A DNA stretch of 13,726 bases from JBMYZL01 sp049610385 (GTDB lineage: Bacteria > Bacteroidota > Bacteroidia > Flavobacteriales_D > Sanyastnellaceae): contig JBMYZL010000039.1 in assembly GCA_049610385.1 (NCBI GenBank), positions 1 through 13,726 of the forward strand. The letters are read 5' to 3'. The number at the start of each line of letters is the position of its first letter. Position 1 is the first letter of the stretch. Both the position numbers and the translations under genes were made by a program. Positions 1 through 5,780 of this stretch are shown here, piece after piece. The notes under the pieces are model-generated. The model searched no databases, was not told the DNA's origin, and saw nothing but the letters and a program-made list of their open reading frames with translations.

Positions 1-51
1 CTCAGCTCTGCAAAAGCTGCTACAGCGGTTCGAATCCGCTTCGGACCTCCA
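1..51 (+). tRNA. tRNA-Cys(GCA), 3' part (5' end outside window)
   Basis: The sequence folds as the 3' part of a tRNA. The anticodon stem CAGCT (3-7) pairs with AGCTG (15-19) around the seven-base loop CTGCAAA (8-14), so the anticodon at 10-12 is GCA, which reads UGC/UGU (Cys). A four-base variable region (20-23) is followed by a T arm, AGCGG / TTCGAAT / CCGCT (24-40), then the acceptor 3' strand TCGGACC (41-47). The discriminator base at 48 is T, as expected for bacterial cysteine tRNAs, and CCA (49-51) is encoded in the DNA. The D arm and acceptor 5' strand lie left of the window. Confidence 0.95.
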
Positions 52-62
52 ACCCTCAAGAA

Positions 63-90
63 GCCCCAAGCAACCGCTTGGGGTTTTTTT
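63..90 (+). terminator. Rho-independent terminator after tRNA-Cys
   Basis: An eight-base perfect stem, CCCCAAGC (64-71) and GCTTGGGG (76-83), closes a four-base loop AACC. It is followed at once by seven T (84-90). G63 could add a wobble pair with T84. It sits 12 bases after the tRNA CCA end, so it should end the tRNA transcript and isolate it from the gene at 180. Confidence 0.93.
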
Positions 91-130
91 GTTCCCATAA
101 AAACTCCCTTTGTGCCAGCGATTGAGCGTT

Positions 131-148
131 GTGACATCATCATGACAC
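131..148. promoter_or_regulatory. Imperfect 18-bp dyad upstream of the Cys-rich gene
   Basis: GTGACATCATCATGACAC reads almost the same on both strands: 14 of 18 positions are symmetric. It ends 31 bases before the ATG at 180, just upstream of the -7-like box at 168-175, which is where an activator or repressor could bind. A related sequence starting TGTGACATC lies at 1381-1402, upstream of the next gene. Operator function is inference. Confidence 0.3.
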
Positions 149-167
149 GCCACATATGTAGGCATTG

Positions 168-175
168 AAATTTTG
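168..175 (+). promoter_or_regulatory. -7-like promoter box of the Cys-rich gene
   Basis: AAATTTTG matches the Bacteroidota -7 element TAnnTTTG at five of six defined positions and ends four bases before the ATG at 180. Transcription from it would start at or next to the start codon. No convincing -33 TTG at normal spacing was seen. Confidence 0.4.
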
Positions 176-179
176 TCGC

Positions 180-1355
180 ATGAAACGTCTTTTATTTCTC
201 ATGATGCTGGCTGCAGCAGGAACTGCCCTGCATGCTCAAACCCCTGATTGTGCCGGTGTAGTCGATGGTACGGCCCTTGAAGATGAATGCGGCGACTGCC
301 ATCAAGCCTACATCTACAATTTCATCACGCATGCCGTAACCTTCGTCGACAATGCAAATGAAGCGGAAGCCGGACCCAATGAAATGGTCGTATTACCGGA
401 CGATCCTTTGAATCCATATTGGAATGCTGGTTGTACGGAAGTCAACGGTTGCACGGATCCCATTGCTTGCAATTTCAACTACCTCGCGACGAACGACGAC
501 GGAACGTGCGGCATCGTAGATGATTGTGGCGACTGCCAGATTCCGTATTGCTACAATCCCATTACGCATGAGGTGTCCTATTCATCAGAGACAGACTGTG
601 ATCAAATTTGGATTGGTCCCGACATGTTACCAAGCCCCATGAACCCCTATTGGAACAGCTCGTGCACAGATTGTGCAGGTGCAGTGAATGGGAGTGCACT
701 GGTGGATGATTGTGGCGACTGCCATCAAGCCTACATCTACAACTTCATTACCCATGCAATCGCATTCATTGACAACGCTGAAGAAGTACAAACCGGACCC
801 AACGAAATCGTCGTGCTCCCGGACGATGTAAGCAATCCCTTTTGGGGGGCGAGTTGTGCGGATGTTCCCGGATGCACTGATCCAACCGCATGCAATTTCA
901 ACTACCTCGCCACAGCAGATGACGGAACATGTGGCATCGTCGACGACTGCGGTGAATGCCAAATTCCATATTGCTACAATCCCGTATCACACGAAGTCAC
1001 CTACATGGCTGAAGATGATTGTAGCCAAGTTTGGATTGGTGTGTCGATGCTATCCAGCCCAATGAATCCAAACTGGAACAGCACATGCGACATTCCCGGC
1101 TGCATTTATCCAACCGCGTGCAACTACAATCCCATCGCCAATATCGATGATGAAAGTTGCGATTTTAGCAGTTGTGACGTGCTTGGATGCATGTACGAAC
1201 AAGCTGTCAACTTCAATCCGGCGGCCACAGTCGACAACCACAGCTGCGAGTTTGTTAGCAATCTTTGCCCTTCAGATTTGAATGCAGACGGAGTGACGGA
1301 CGTATCCGACTTGCTGATGTTCTTGGCACAATTTGGTACTACTTGTGGTGAATGA
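180..1355 (+). CDS. Secreted Cys-rich tandem-repeat protein with C-terminal dockerin-like EF-hand
   Basis: The product is 391 residues from the ATG at 180. A TTG 15 bases upstream is in frame, but ATG gives a cleaner signal peptide (MKRLLFLMMLAAAGTALHA, cut before Gln-Thr-Pro), so export is likely. The mature part has 32 Cys, about 9%. It holds two 141-residue units, each made of a module of the form CGDCxxxYxYNxxTHxV...NPYW..C, a GCTDPxACNFN segment, and a second variant of the same module. Two shorter GC..P.A.N.N segments follow. The protein ends with DLNADGVTDVSD, a single dockerin/EF-hand calcium loop (about residues 366-377). Segments like GCTDPxACNYN are common in large surface proteins of marine Bacteroidota. 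I see no type IX secretion C-terminal domain and no catalytic motif. A structural, adhesive or matrix role held by disulfides or metal is possible, but the function is unknown. Confidence 0.85.
   Translation: MKRLLFLMMLAAAGTALHAQTPDCAGVVDGTALEDECGDCHQAYIYNFITHAVTFVDNANEAEAGPNEMVVLPDDPLNPYWNAGCTEVNGCTDPIACNFNYLATNDDGTCGIVDDCGDCQIPYCYNPITHEVSYSSETDCDQIWIGPDMLPSPMNPYWNSSCTDCAGAVNGSALVDDCGDCHQAYIYNFITHAIAFIDNAEEVQTGPNEIVVLPDDVSNPFWGASCADVPGCTDPTACNFNYLATADDGTCGIVDDCGECQIPYCYNPVSHEVTYMAEDDCSQVWIGVSMLSSPMNPNWNSTCDIPGCIYPTACNYNPIANIDDESCDFSSCDVLGCMYEQAVNFNPAATVDNHSCEFVSNLCPSDLNADGVTDVSDLLMFLAQFGTTCGE
246..668 (+). repeat. Tandem repeat unit 1 of the Cys-rich protein (423 bp)
   Basis: This is the first of two direct in-frame 141-codon units. 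It begins at GAT TGT GCC GGT and ends just before the next GAT TGT GCA GGT at 669. The two units align without gaps, at about 70% amino-acid identity by eye. Each has 12 cysteines at the same positions. Some segments are almost identical in DNA, for example the part encoding CGDCHQAYIYNF. Confidence 0.9.
669..1091 (+). repeat. Tandem repeat unit 2 of the Cys-rich protein (423 bp)
   Basis: This is the second copy, of exactly the same length as unit 1 and directly abutting it. Within each unit the first and second halves are also related: both carry CG[DE]C, Y.YNP/FITH/SH.V and a closing NP.W...C, so the architecture is a duplication of a duplication. Confidence 0.9.
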
Positions 1356-1380
1356 CGACAAATGAGCATCCTGAATCTAT

Positions 1381-1402
1381 TGTGACATCCTTCATGGTCA
1401 CA
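1381..1402. promoter_or_regulatory. Inverted repeat TGTGAC-N10-GTCACA
   Basis: TGTGAC (1381-1386) and GTCACA (1397-1402) form a perfect six-base inverted repeat with a ten-base spacer, 26 bases after the stop of the Cys-rich gene. No T-run follows, so it does not look like an intrinsic terminator. The spacing does not fit the CRP consensus TGTGA-N6-TCACA. Its left half resembles the dyad at 131-148, so a shared operator for the genes at 180 and 1467 is possible. The rest of the gap 1356-1466 shows nothing clear. Confidence 0.3.
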
Positions 1403-1466
1403 CTTTGTTGGACCTAAGAAGAACAGCACACCAGCCCAGTCACGCAGAATTAACATCGCGTGCTCA

Positions 1467-1766
1467 ATGAAACCCATACCTTCGGGGGTCATGATGATTC
1501 GATTGACCCTCACAGCCCTCTGTTTGCTGATGTTCGGGCCCACCCGAGACCAAGATGAAGGACCCCAACAACCCGAACACATGCCAGTTGCCCAGGCCTG
1601 CTTGGATCTGGAAGCCCTGAAAGGTCGTGACCAATCCACGAATCAGGCCTTGGCTCAGCACGTTGTCAGCCATTTGAAACACCCCAAAAAAGCCACGAAA
1701 AAAGACAACAGCGGCATGGACATCGCTCGTTTCATTGTGCACAAAAATGGATTCGCCAAGGCATGA
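1467..1766 (+). CDS. Hypothetical small protein coupled to the PhoD-like gene
   Basis: This open frame encodes 99 residues, or 91 if the ATG at 1491 is used. The N-terminal part from residue 9 (MMIRLTLTALCLLMFG) is hydrophobic with a preceding Arg, so it could be a signal peptide or anchor. The rest is polar, with a basic patch, HPKKATKKD, near residues 72-80. I recognise no family. The main support is position: its TGA overlaps the ATG of the PhoD-like gene by four bases (ATGA at 1763-1766), the arrangement used for translational coupling, and the frame is open throughout. A longer minus-strand frame also crosses this stretch (1124-1639), but it runs through the Cys-rich gene and is a poorer candidate. 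It may be a spurious ORF. Confidence 0.45.
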   Translation: MKPIPSGVMMIRLTLTALCLLMFGPTRDQDEGPQQPEHMPVAQACLDLEALKGRDQSTNQALAQHVVSHLKHPKKATKKDNSGMDIARFIVHKNGFAKA

Positions 1767-2926
1767 GTCGAAACCAAAAGTGGACGTTTGGAGGAGTCTT
1801 GATGGCTCTTTGTTTCTGGGCCATGAGCTGTGGGCGTGAAAAAAAACCCATCGTCATTCTCCAGGCCCCAAAGCTACCTGCTTCTGCCGACTATACGGTG
1901 AGGAAGGAAGTCCGGGCCCTGGGTTTCGGGAGTTGTGCAAATCCATCCACTGTGGATTCCATGCCCATCCTGCGTCAAGCTGCGGATATGAAACTGGATG
2001 TGTTTACTTGGCTGGGTGACAATGTGTACGGGGACACTGAAAACATGGACACCTTGCAGAAGCGGTATCAAGAACTTGCCGCGGCCAACGAGTTTCAAGC
2101 ACTGAAAGCACGTGTTCGCTTGATGGCCACTTGGGATGATCACGATTTCGGGGCCAATGATGCAGGCAGACACTACCCACAGAAGGACTCCTCAAAACTG
2201 GTGTTCTTGGATTTTTGGGAAGAACCCATGCTGTCGCCCCGCAGGAGAAGAGCAGGGATTTACACCAGCACATTGTATGATGGAGCGCGGCTCGACTTGC
2301 ATGTCATTGTGTTGGACACCCGAACATTCCGAGATGATTTGATTCCTGCGACCGGCATGGAATTGTTAGATGATCAAGGTTTGGCTTACACCGCAGACTG
2401 GGTTCCGCATTCCAATCCGGATTCCACCTTGCTCGGAGCAGCGCAATGGACGTGGCTCGAAAACAACTTGGAGGTGCCTTGTGATGTTCGGGTCATTTGC
2501 ACGTCAACGCAATTTGGCGTGGGTTACAACGGCTACGAGTCTTGGGCAAATTGGCCCGATGAACAACGCAAGATGATTGCTTTGCTGGAACGAGATGCAG
2601 AGTGGAGGCAGGGCACGGATGTCAAGGTGCCCATCACTGTTTTCGTTTCTGGTGATGTTCACTACGCCGAAGCCTCGACACTGACCACCGGGGCTGACGG
2701 CTTGCCCATTTCGAAGGCCATTCAACCCCTTTGGGACATCACCTCGAGCGGAATCACTTCCACTTGGCCTTTCGCCACCCAAAACATCAATCGAAGGCAT
2801 GGACCGATCATGGAAAACAATTTTGGGGTGTTGCGCTTCCTCCCCAATGATTCAACCATGGTTTCCGCCGAAATCCACGATGTGTCCGGTGCCGTTCGCA
2901 TTCAACAGGCCATCGGTTCGCGTTGA
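1763..2926 (+). CDS. PhoD-like (alkaline phosphatase D family) metallophosphatase, probable lipoprotein
   Basis: The 387-residue product has an N-terminal hydrophobic stretch ending in AMSC, with Cys23 as the probable lipidation site. The lipobox is weak because Met sits at -2. The catalytic part shows the metallophosphatase pattern of PhoD enzymes: GFGSCANP (54-61), WLGDNVYGD (83-91), WDDHDFG (124-130) and VSGDVHYAE (295-303). In known PhoD proteins these Asp, Asn and His residues hold the metal centre (Fe/Ca in Bacillus PhoD) that hydrolyses phosphomono- and diesters. The protein probably acts in the periplasm or at the outer membrane, releasing phosphate from organic phosphoesters; its substrate cannot be read from sequence. 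It is shorter than Bacillus PhoD, as expected for a form lacking that N-terminal domain. The start overlaps the preceding small gene by four bases. No Pho-box-like repeat is evident upstream. Confidence 0.88.
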   Translation: MSRNQKWTFGGVLMALCFWAMSCGREKKPIVILQAPKLPASADYTVRKEVRALGFGSCANPSTVDSMPILRQAADMKLDVFTWLGDNVYGDTENMDTLQKRYQELAAANEFQALKARVRLMATWDDHDFGANDAGRHYPQKDSSKLVFLDFWEEPMLSPRRRRAGIYTSTLYDGARLDLHVIVLDTRTFRDDLIPATGMELLDDQGLAYTADWVPHSNPDSTLLGAAQWTWLENNLEVPCDVRVICTSTQFGVGYNGYESWANWPDEQRKMIALLERDAEWRQGTDVKVPITVFVSGDVHYAEASTLTTGADGLPISKAIQPLWDITSSGITSTWPFATQNINRRHGPIMENNFGVLRFLPNDSTMVSAEIHDVSGAVRIQQAIGSR

Positions 2927-2944
2927 GAAGTAGGGGTTTGTTCG

Positions 2945-2951
2945 TATCTTG
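2945..2951 (+). promoter_or_regulatory. Weak -7-like box upstream of the helicase gene
   Basis: TATCTTG resembles TAnnTTTG with one T missing, in the 105-bp gap before the helicase gene (2927-3031). It would leave a leader of about 75-80 bases before GTG at 3032. The gap shows no other clear element and no terminator for the PhoD-like gene. Confidence 0.2.
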
Positions 2952-3031
2952 CAGCCAAGGCGTGCTTTGTTGGGATTGGCACGCAACGCGAACTTTTTCA
3001 AATCGTTCCGTTTTGATTTCGAGCCCAACAC

Positions 3032-4363
3032 GTGTTCCGCACACGTTTTTATGCGGTTGAACCCCCCTACCACTTGGGAACATTTGAAGACTTGGGCTTG
3101 TCAGCACCCATCTTGCGTGCACTGCAACCCTTGGGCTACCAAAAGCCCACCCCCATTCAGCATCAGGCCATTCCTCATGTTTTAAAAGGAAGAGACGTTT
3201 TGGGCTGTGCCCAAACCGGAACCGGAAAAACAGCTGCGTTTGCGCTGCCGATGATTCACAACTTGCACAAAACACAGTCGGACTCAGGCCGACGCCGTGT
3301 GCGGGGCCTCATCCTTTCCCCAACGCGGGAATTGGCCACACAAATTGCCGACAACTTGCGGGATTACAACCAGCATACAGGACTGCGACATGCCCTCATT
3401 TTTGGCGGTGTTTCCCAAGGCAAGCAAGTGAACTCGCTTCAACGAGGTGTGGACATCATTGTGGCCACGCCCGGGCGTTTGCTCGATTTGGCCAATCAAG
3501 GTTATGTGCACCTGCAAGGTTTGGAGTTTTTTGTGTTGGACGAGGCCGACACCATGCTCGACATGGGTTTCATCCACGACATTCGGCGCATCATTCAATT
3601 GTTGCCTCGCACCCGTCAAAGCCTGTTTTTCTCCGCAACCATGCCGGGGAGCATCATCAAACTCTCAGAGTCCATTTTGACAGACCCCATCCAAGTGGAG
3701 GTCGCCCGCGTAAGCTCAGCTGCAGAAACTGTTGAACAACGGATCATGTCGGTTGCCCAGGTAGACAAGCGGGATTTGCTTGTGTCCGTATTGCGTCGGC
3801 CTGATGTCAGTTCTGCCTTGGTGTTCACCCGAACGAAATACGGCGCCGACAAAGTCGTTCGTTACCTCAAGAAACACGGCATTCGTAGCGAAGCCATTCA
3901 TGGAAACAAAACCCAACCCCAACGGGACCGGGCCATGATTGGATTTCGCAAAGGAAAAATCAACGTGCTGGTGGCCACGGACATTGCAGCCCGCGGAATC
4001 GATGTAGACGAACTCAGCCACGTCATCAATTTCGAAGTCCCCAACCTCCCCGAAACCTATGTTCACCGAATCGGAAGAACAGGCAGAGCGGGGTCGTCAG
4101 GTCAAGCCTATTCCTTCGTCAACGAGGCAGATGAGCGGACATACCTGCGAGATATCCAATCCCTGATTCAAAAAGAAATTGAGGTGGATGACAACCACGA
4201 CTGGCATTTGGACATGCCCGCGATCGGCATGAAAACAAGCCAACGGACTGCACCACCGCAAAAGAAAAAGAAATCCAAACACACCCCATCCGGAAAATAC
4301 CGGGGCTCCAAAACCCGTTGGAAAAAGAAAAAATCTCCTCGCCCCTCTGGCGATCGAGGTTAA
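3032..4363 (+). CDS. DEAD-box ATP-dependent RNA helicase, RhlE-like
   Basis: This 443-residue protein has all the DEAD-box motifs in order: Q motif GYQKPTPIQ (35-43), motif I AQTGTGKT (60-67), Ia PTREL (97-101), Ib TPGRL (146-150), II DEAD (170-173), III SAT (201-203), V ATDIAARGID (315-324) and VI HRIGRTGR (345-352). Such enzymes unwind short RNA duplexes with ATP in ribosome assembly and mRNA decay. The C-terminal tail from about residue 400 is strongly basic (KKKKSK, RWKKKK), as in RhlE proteins that hold RNA non-specifically. The start is uncertain. GTG at 3032 gives the longest frame, but family members usually begin close to TFEDLGLS, so TTG at 3074 is an alternative; no ATG is in frame nearby. 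It appears to be transcribed alone. Confidence 0.95.
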   Translation: MFRTRFYAVEPPYHLGTFEDLGLSAPILRALQPLGYQKPTPIQHQAIPHVLKGRDVLGCAQTGTGKTAAFALPMIHNLHKTQSDSGRRRVRGLILSPTRELATQIADNLRDYNQHTGLRHALIFGGVSQGKQVNSLQRGVDIIVATPGRLLDLANQGYVHLQGLEFFVLDEADTMLDMGFIHDIRRIIQLLPRTRQSLFFSATMPGSIIKLSESILTDPIQVEVARVSSAAETVEQRIMSVAQVDKRDLLVSVLRRPDVSSALVFTRTKYGADKVVRYLKKHGIRSEAIHGNKTQPQRDRAMIGFRKGKINVLVATDIAARGIDVDELSHVINFEVPNLPETYVHRIGRTGRAGSSGQAYSFVNEADERTYLRDIQSLIQKEIEVDDNHDWHLDMPAIGMKTSQRTAPPQKKKKSKHTPSGKYRGSKTRWKKKKSPRPSGDRG

Positions 4364-4373
4364 GGGGTTTTTG

Positions 4374-4381
4374 CAACTTTG
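4374..4381 (+). promoter_or_regulatory. -7-like promoter box of the coiled-coil gene
   Basis: CAACTTTG fits TAnnTTTG at five of six defined positions and ends six bases before the ATG at 4388. It lies in the 24-bp gap after the helicase stop. If active, the transcript would be leaderless or nearly so. Confidence 0.45.
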
Positions 4382-4387
4382 TCTGGC

Positions 4388-5260
4388 ATGAATACGCAAC
4401 GAATTCTGATTGTGCTGAGTGCAGTTTTGGCTGTGGTTTGTGTGGTTTTGGTCTATCAAATCGTCCAGAAAAATGCCGCCATTGCAACGGGTGTGGAAAA
4501 CGAAGAACAACTGACCCTGGAACGAAATCAATTGGCTTTCGACTTGGAAAAAATGCGATTCAGCTACGATACCCTTCAAGTGGAGAATGGATTGATGCTG
4601 GCGGAGATTCAAGACCAACGAGCCAAGGTAGATGACCTCATGAAACGGGTGAGGAATCAAAATTGGTCATTGGCGAAAGCGAAGAAAGAAGCTGAAACCC
4701 TGCGTTCGATCATGCAAGGTTATTTGGTCACCATCGACTCCTTGAACCAGTTGAACCTGGCCTTAAAGGACGAAAACGATGCCATGCGCGCTCAGGTACA
4801 GACTGTGGAAACCCGAAATCGGCAGCTCCAACAACGCCAAGAAAACATGGAAGAAATCATTTCCACAGGGCGGGTATTGCAAGCTGCGGAGGTAACCGTG
4901 CAAGCCATTCGCATTCTCGACTCTGGACGTCAGCGGGAAACCGACCGTGCGGCACGTGCAGACATGATTCGGGTTTGCTTTACCCTTCTTGAAAACCGCA
5001 TTGCTGAAGCCGGTCGAAAACAACTGCATCTGCGAATGATCGATGCGAACGGCCGGGTTCTCACTGCAGCAGAAGACCTGCCCAGCCAAACCGAATCTGG
5101 AACCGCCATTTCAGCATCAAGGGGCATTGAATATGCAAATGAGCGTTTGGAAGCATGCATCTTCTACTCCCCCAGTCAAACCTTAGAAACCGGACGCTTG
5201 AAAGTCGAAATCTTGGAAGGCGATCGGCTCATCGGGCAATCGGAGTATGACCTTCGTTGA
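4388..5260 (+). CDS. Membrane-anchored coiled-coil protein of unknown function
   Basis: The 290-residue protein starts at ATG 4388. A TTG nine bases upstream is in frame but lies inside the -7-like box. Residues 5-23 (RILIVLSAVLAVVCVVLVY) form one transmembrane helix with the N-terminus probably in the cytoplasm. About residues 30-155 are rich in Glu, Gln, Leu and Asn with heptad spacing and should form a long coiled coil. The last 130 residues (from AAEVTVQAIRI) alternate like a beta-sandwich domain ending in LKVEILEGDRLIGQSEYDLR. Proteins with this layout occur in many Bacteroidota and are often labelled SMC-like only because of the coiled coil; there is no ATPase motif. A scaffold or envelope role is a guess. 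Confidence 0.85.
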   Translation: MNTQRILIVLSAVLAVVCVVLVYQIVQKNAAIATGVENEEQLTLERNQLAFDLEKMRFSYDTLQVENGLMLAEIQDQRAKVDDLMKRVRNQNWSLAKAKKEAETLRSIMQGYLVTIDSLNQLNLALKDENDAMRAQVQTVETRNRQLQQRQENMEEIISTGRVLQAAEVTVQAIRILDSGRQRETDRAARADMIRVCFTLLENRIAEAGRKQLHLRMIDANGRVLTAAEDLPSQTESGTAISASRGIEYANERLEACIFYSPSQTLETGRLKVEILEGDRLIGQSEYDLR

Positions 5261-5273
5261 TCCGTTTTTGCTT

Positions 5274-5298
5274 GCGCTTACAAATTTTCACTAAGCGC
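5274..5298. promoter_or_regulatory. Seven-base perfect inverted repeat in the gap before the YraN gene
   Basis: GCGCTTA (5274-5280) and TAAGCGC (5292-5298) are perfect reverse complements around an 11-base AT-rich loop. It lies just after the coiled-coil gene and 28 bases before a -7-like box. No T-run follows on either strand, so an intrinsic terminator is unlikely. A protein site or RNA hairpin is possible. Confidence 0.3.
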
Positions 5299-5325
5299 CT
5301 GTCGACTTCGTCTTGAGACTGACAA

Positions 5326-5333
5326 TATGGTTG
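5326..5333 (+). promoter_or_regulatory. -7-like promoter box of the YraN-family gene
   Basis: TATGGTTG matches TAnnTTTG at five of six defined positions and ends 13 bases before the ATG at 5347. This spacing leaves room for a leader of a few bases, unlike the 4-7 base gaps before other genes here. Confidence 0.35.
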
Positions 5334-5346
5334 CGTTTTTCGTCTA

Positions 5347-5727
5347 ATGGAACGCGAGAACATGACCCGTTTGGAGCGAGGAAAATGGGGCGAACGGCTG
5401 GCCTGTGCACATTTTTTGGCGCAGGGGCATGCCATTCTGGAGCGCAATTTCAGACATCGACGGTGCGAAATTGATTTGATTGTGAAATGTCGTTCAGAAA
5501 CAGTCTTCGTTGAAGTGAAAGTTCGGTCGACAGATGTCTGGCAGGATCCCGCTCACCTGGTCTCCACCGACCAACAAAAACGCATCTTGCGCGCGGCCAA
5601 TGCATTCCTTAAAACCCGGCGCAACAGTCCAGGTTCATCTCGGTTTGACATCATTCACATCACCTTTTCGGGCGCAGACTGGCGCCTTGACCACATCGAA
5701 AATGCGTTCTGGCCTTGGCATGCATGA
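5347..5727 (+). CDS. YraN / UPF0102 family nuclease-fold protein
   Basis: The product has 126 residues, normal for UPF0102. The family signature is clear: GKWGERLACAHFLAQGHAIL near the N-terminus, then ERNFRHRRCEIDLI and VFVEVKVRS. In restriction-endonuclease-like folds the Asp of EIDLI and the Glu-Val-Lys form the metal-binding D...ExK core, so a nuclease activity on DNA is plausible, but the role is not established. A second ATG at 5362 (MTRLERGKWGE) is also a reasonable start and would match family lengths better; 5347 is kept as the first one. Its gene does not overlap its neighbours and probably has its own promoter. Confidence 0.9.
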   Translation: MERENMTRLERGKWGERLACAHFLAQGHAILERNFRHRRCEIDLIVKCRSETVFVEVKVRSTDVWQDPAHLVSTDQQKRILRAANAFLKTRRNSPGSSRFDIIHITFSGADWRLDHIENAFWPWHA

Positions 5728-5765
5728 TCTTGTGGAGTCAAACCTCCTGAATGGCAGGGTTGGCG

Positions 5766-5773
5766 TACTTTTG
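5766..5773 (+). promoter_or_regulatory. -7 promoter box of the 5781-9112 operon
   Basis: TACTTTTG matches TAnnTTTG at all six defined positions and ends seven bases before the ATG at 5781. It argues against the in-frame ATG at 5751, which would put the box inside the gene. It is the only good promoter candidate before the four-gene run. Confidence 0.5.
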
Positions 5774-5780
5774 TCTTGCG

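Noticed and set aside
1..1355. tRNA-Cys directly upstream of a gene for a protein with 32 cysteines, as a possible supply link
   Set aside because: A strong terminator (63-90) separates them and the tRNA would serve the whole cell; adjacency is most likely chance.
1381..1402. CRP/FNR binding site
   Set aside because: The half-sites TGTGA and TCACA are present but 12 bases apart rather than six.
1124..1639. 171-codon minus-strand open frame across the end of the Cys-rich gene and the small gene
   Set aside because: It overlaps a clearly real gene on the other strand, matches no family I know, and looks like a shadow frame of codon-biased DNA.
1839..1846. Run of eight A just after the lipid-attachment Cys of the PhoD-like gene, as a possible phase-variation tract
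   Set aside because: Eight A coding for Lys-Lys is common and nothing else suggests slippage control.
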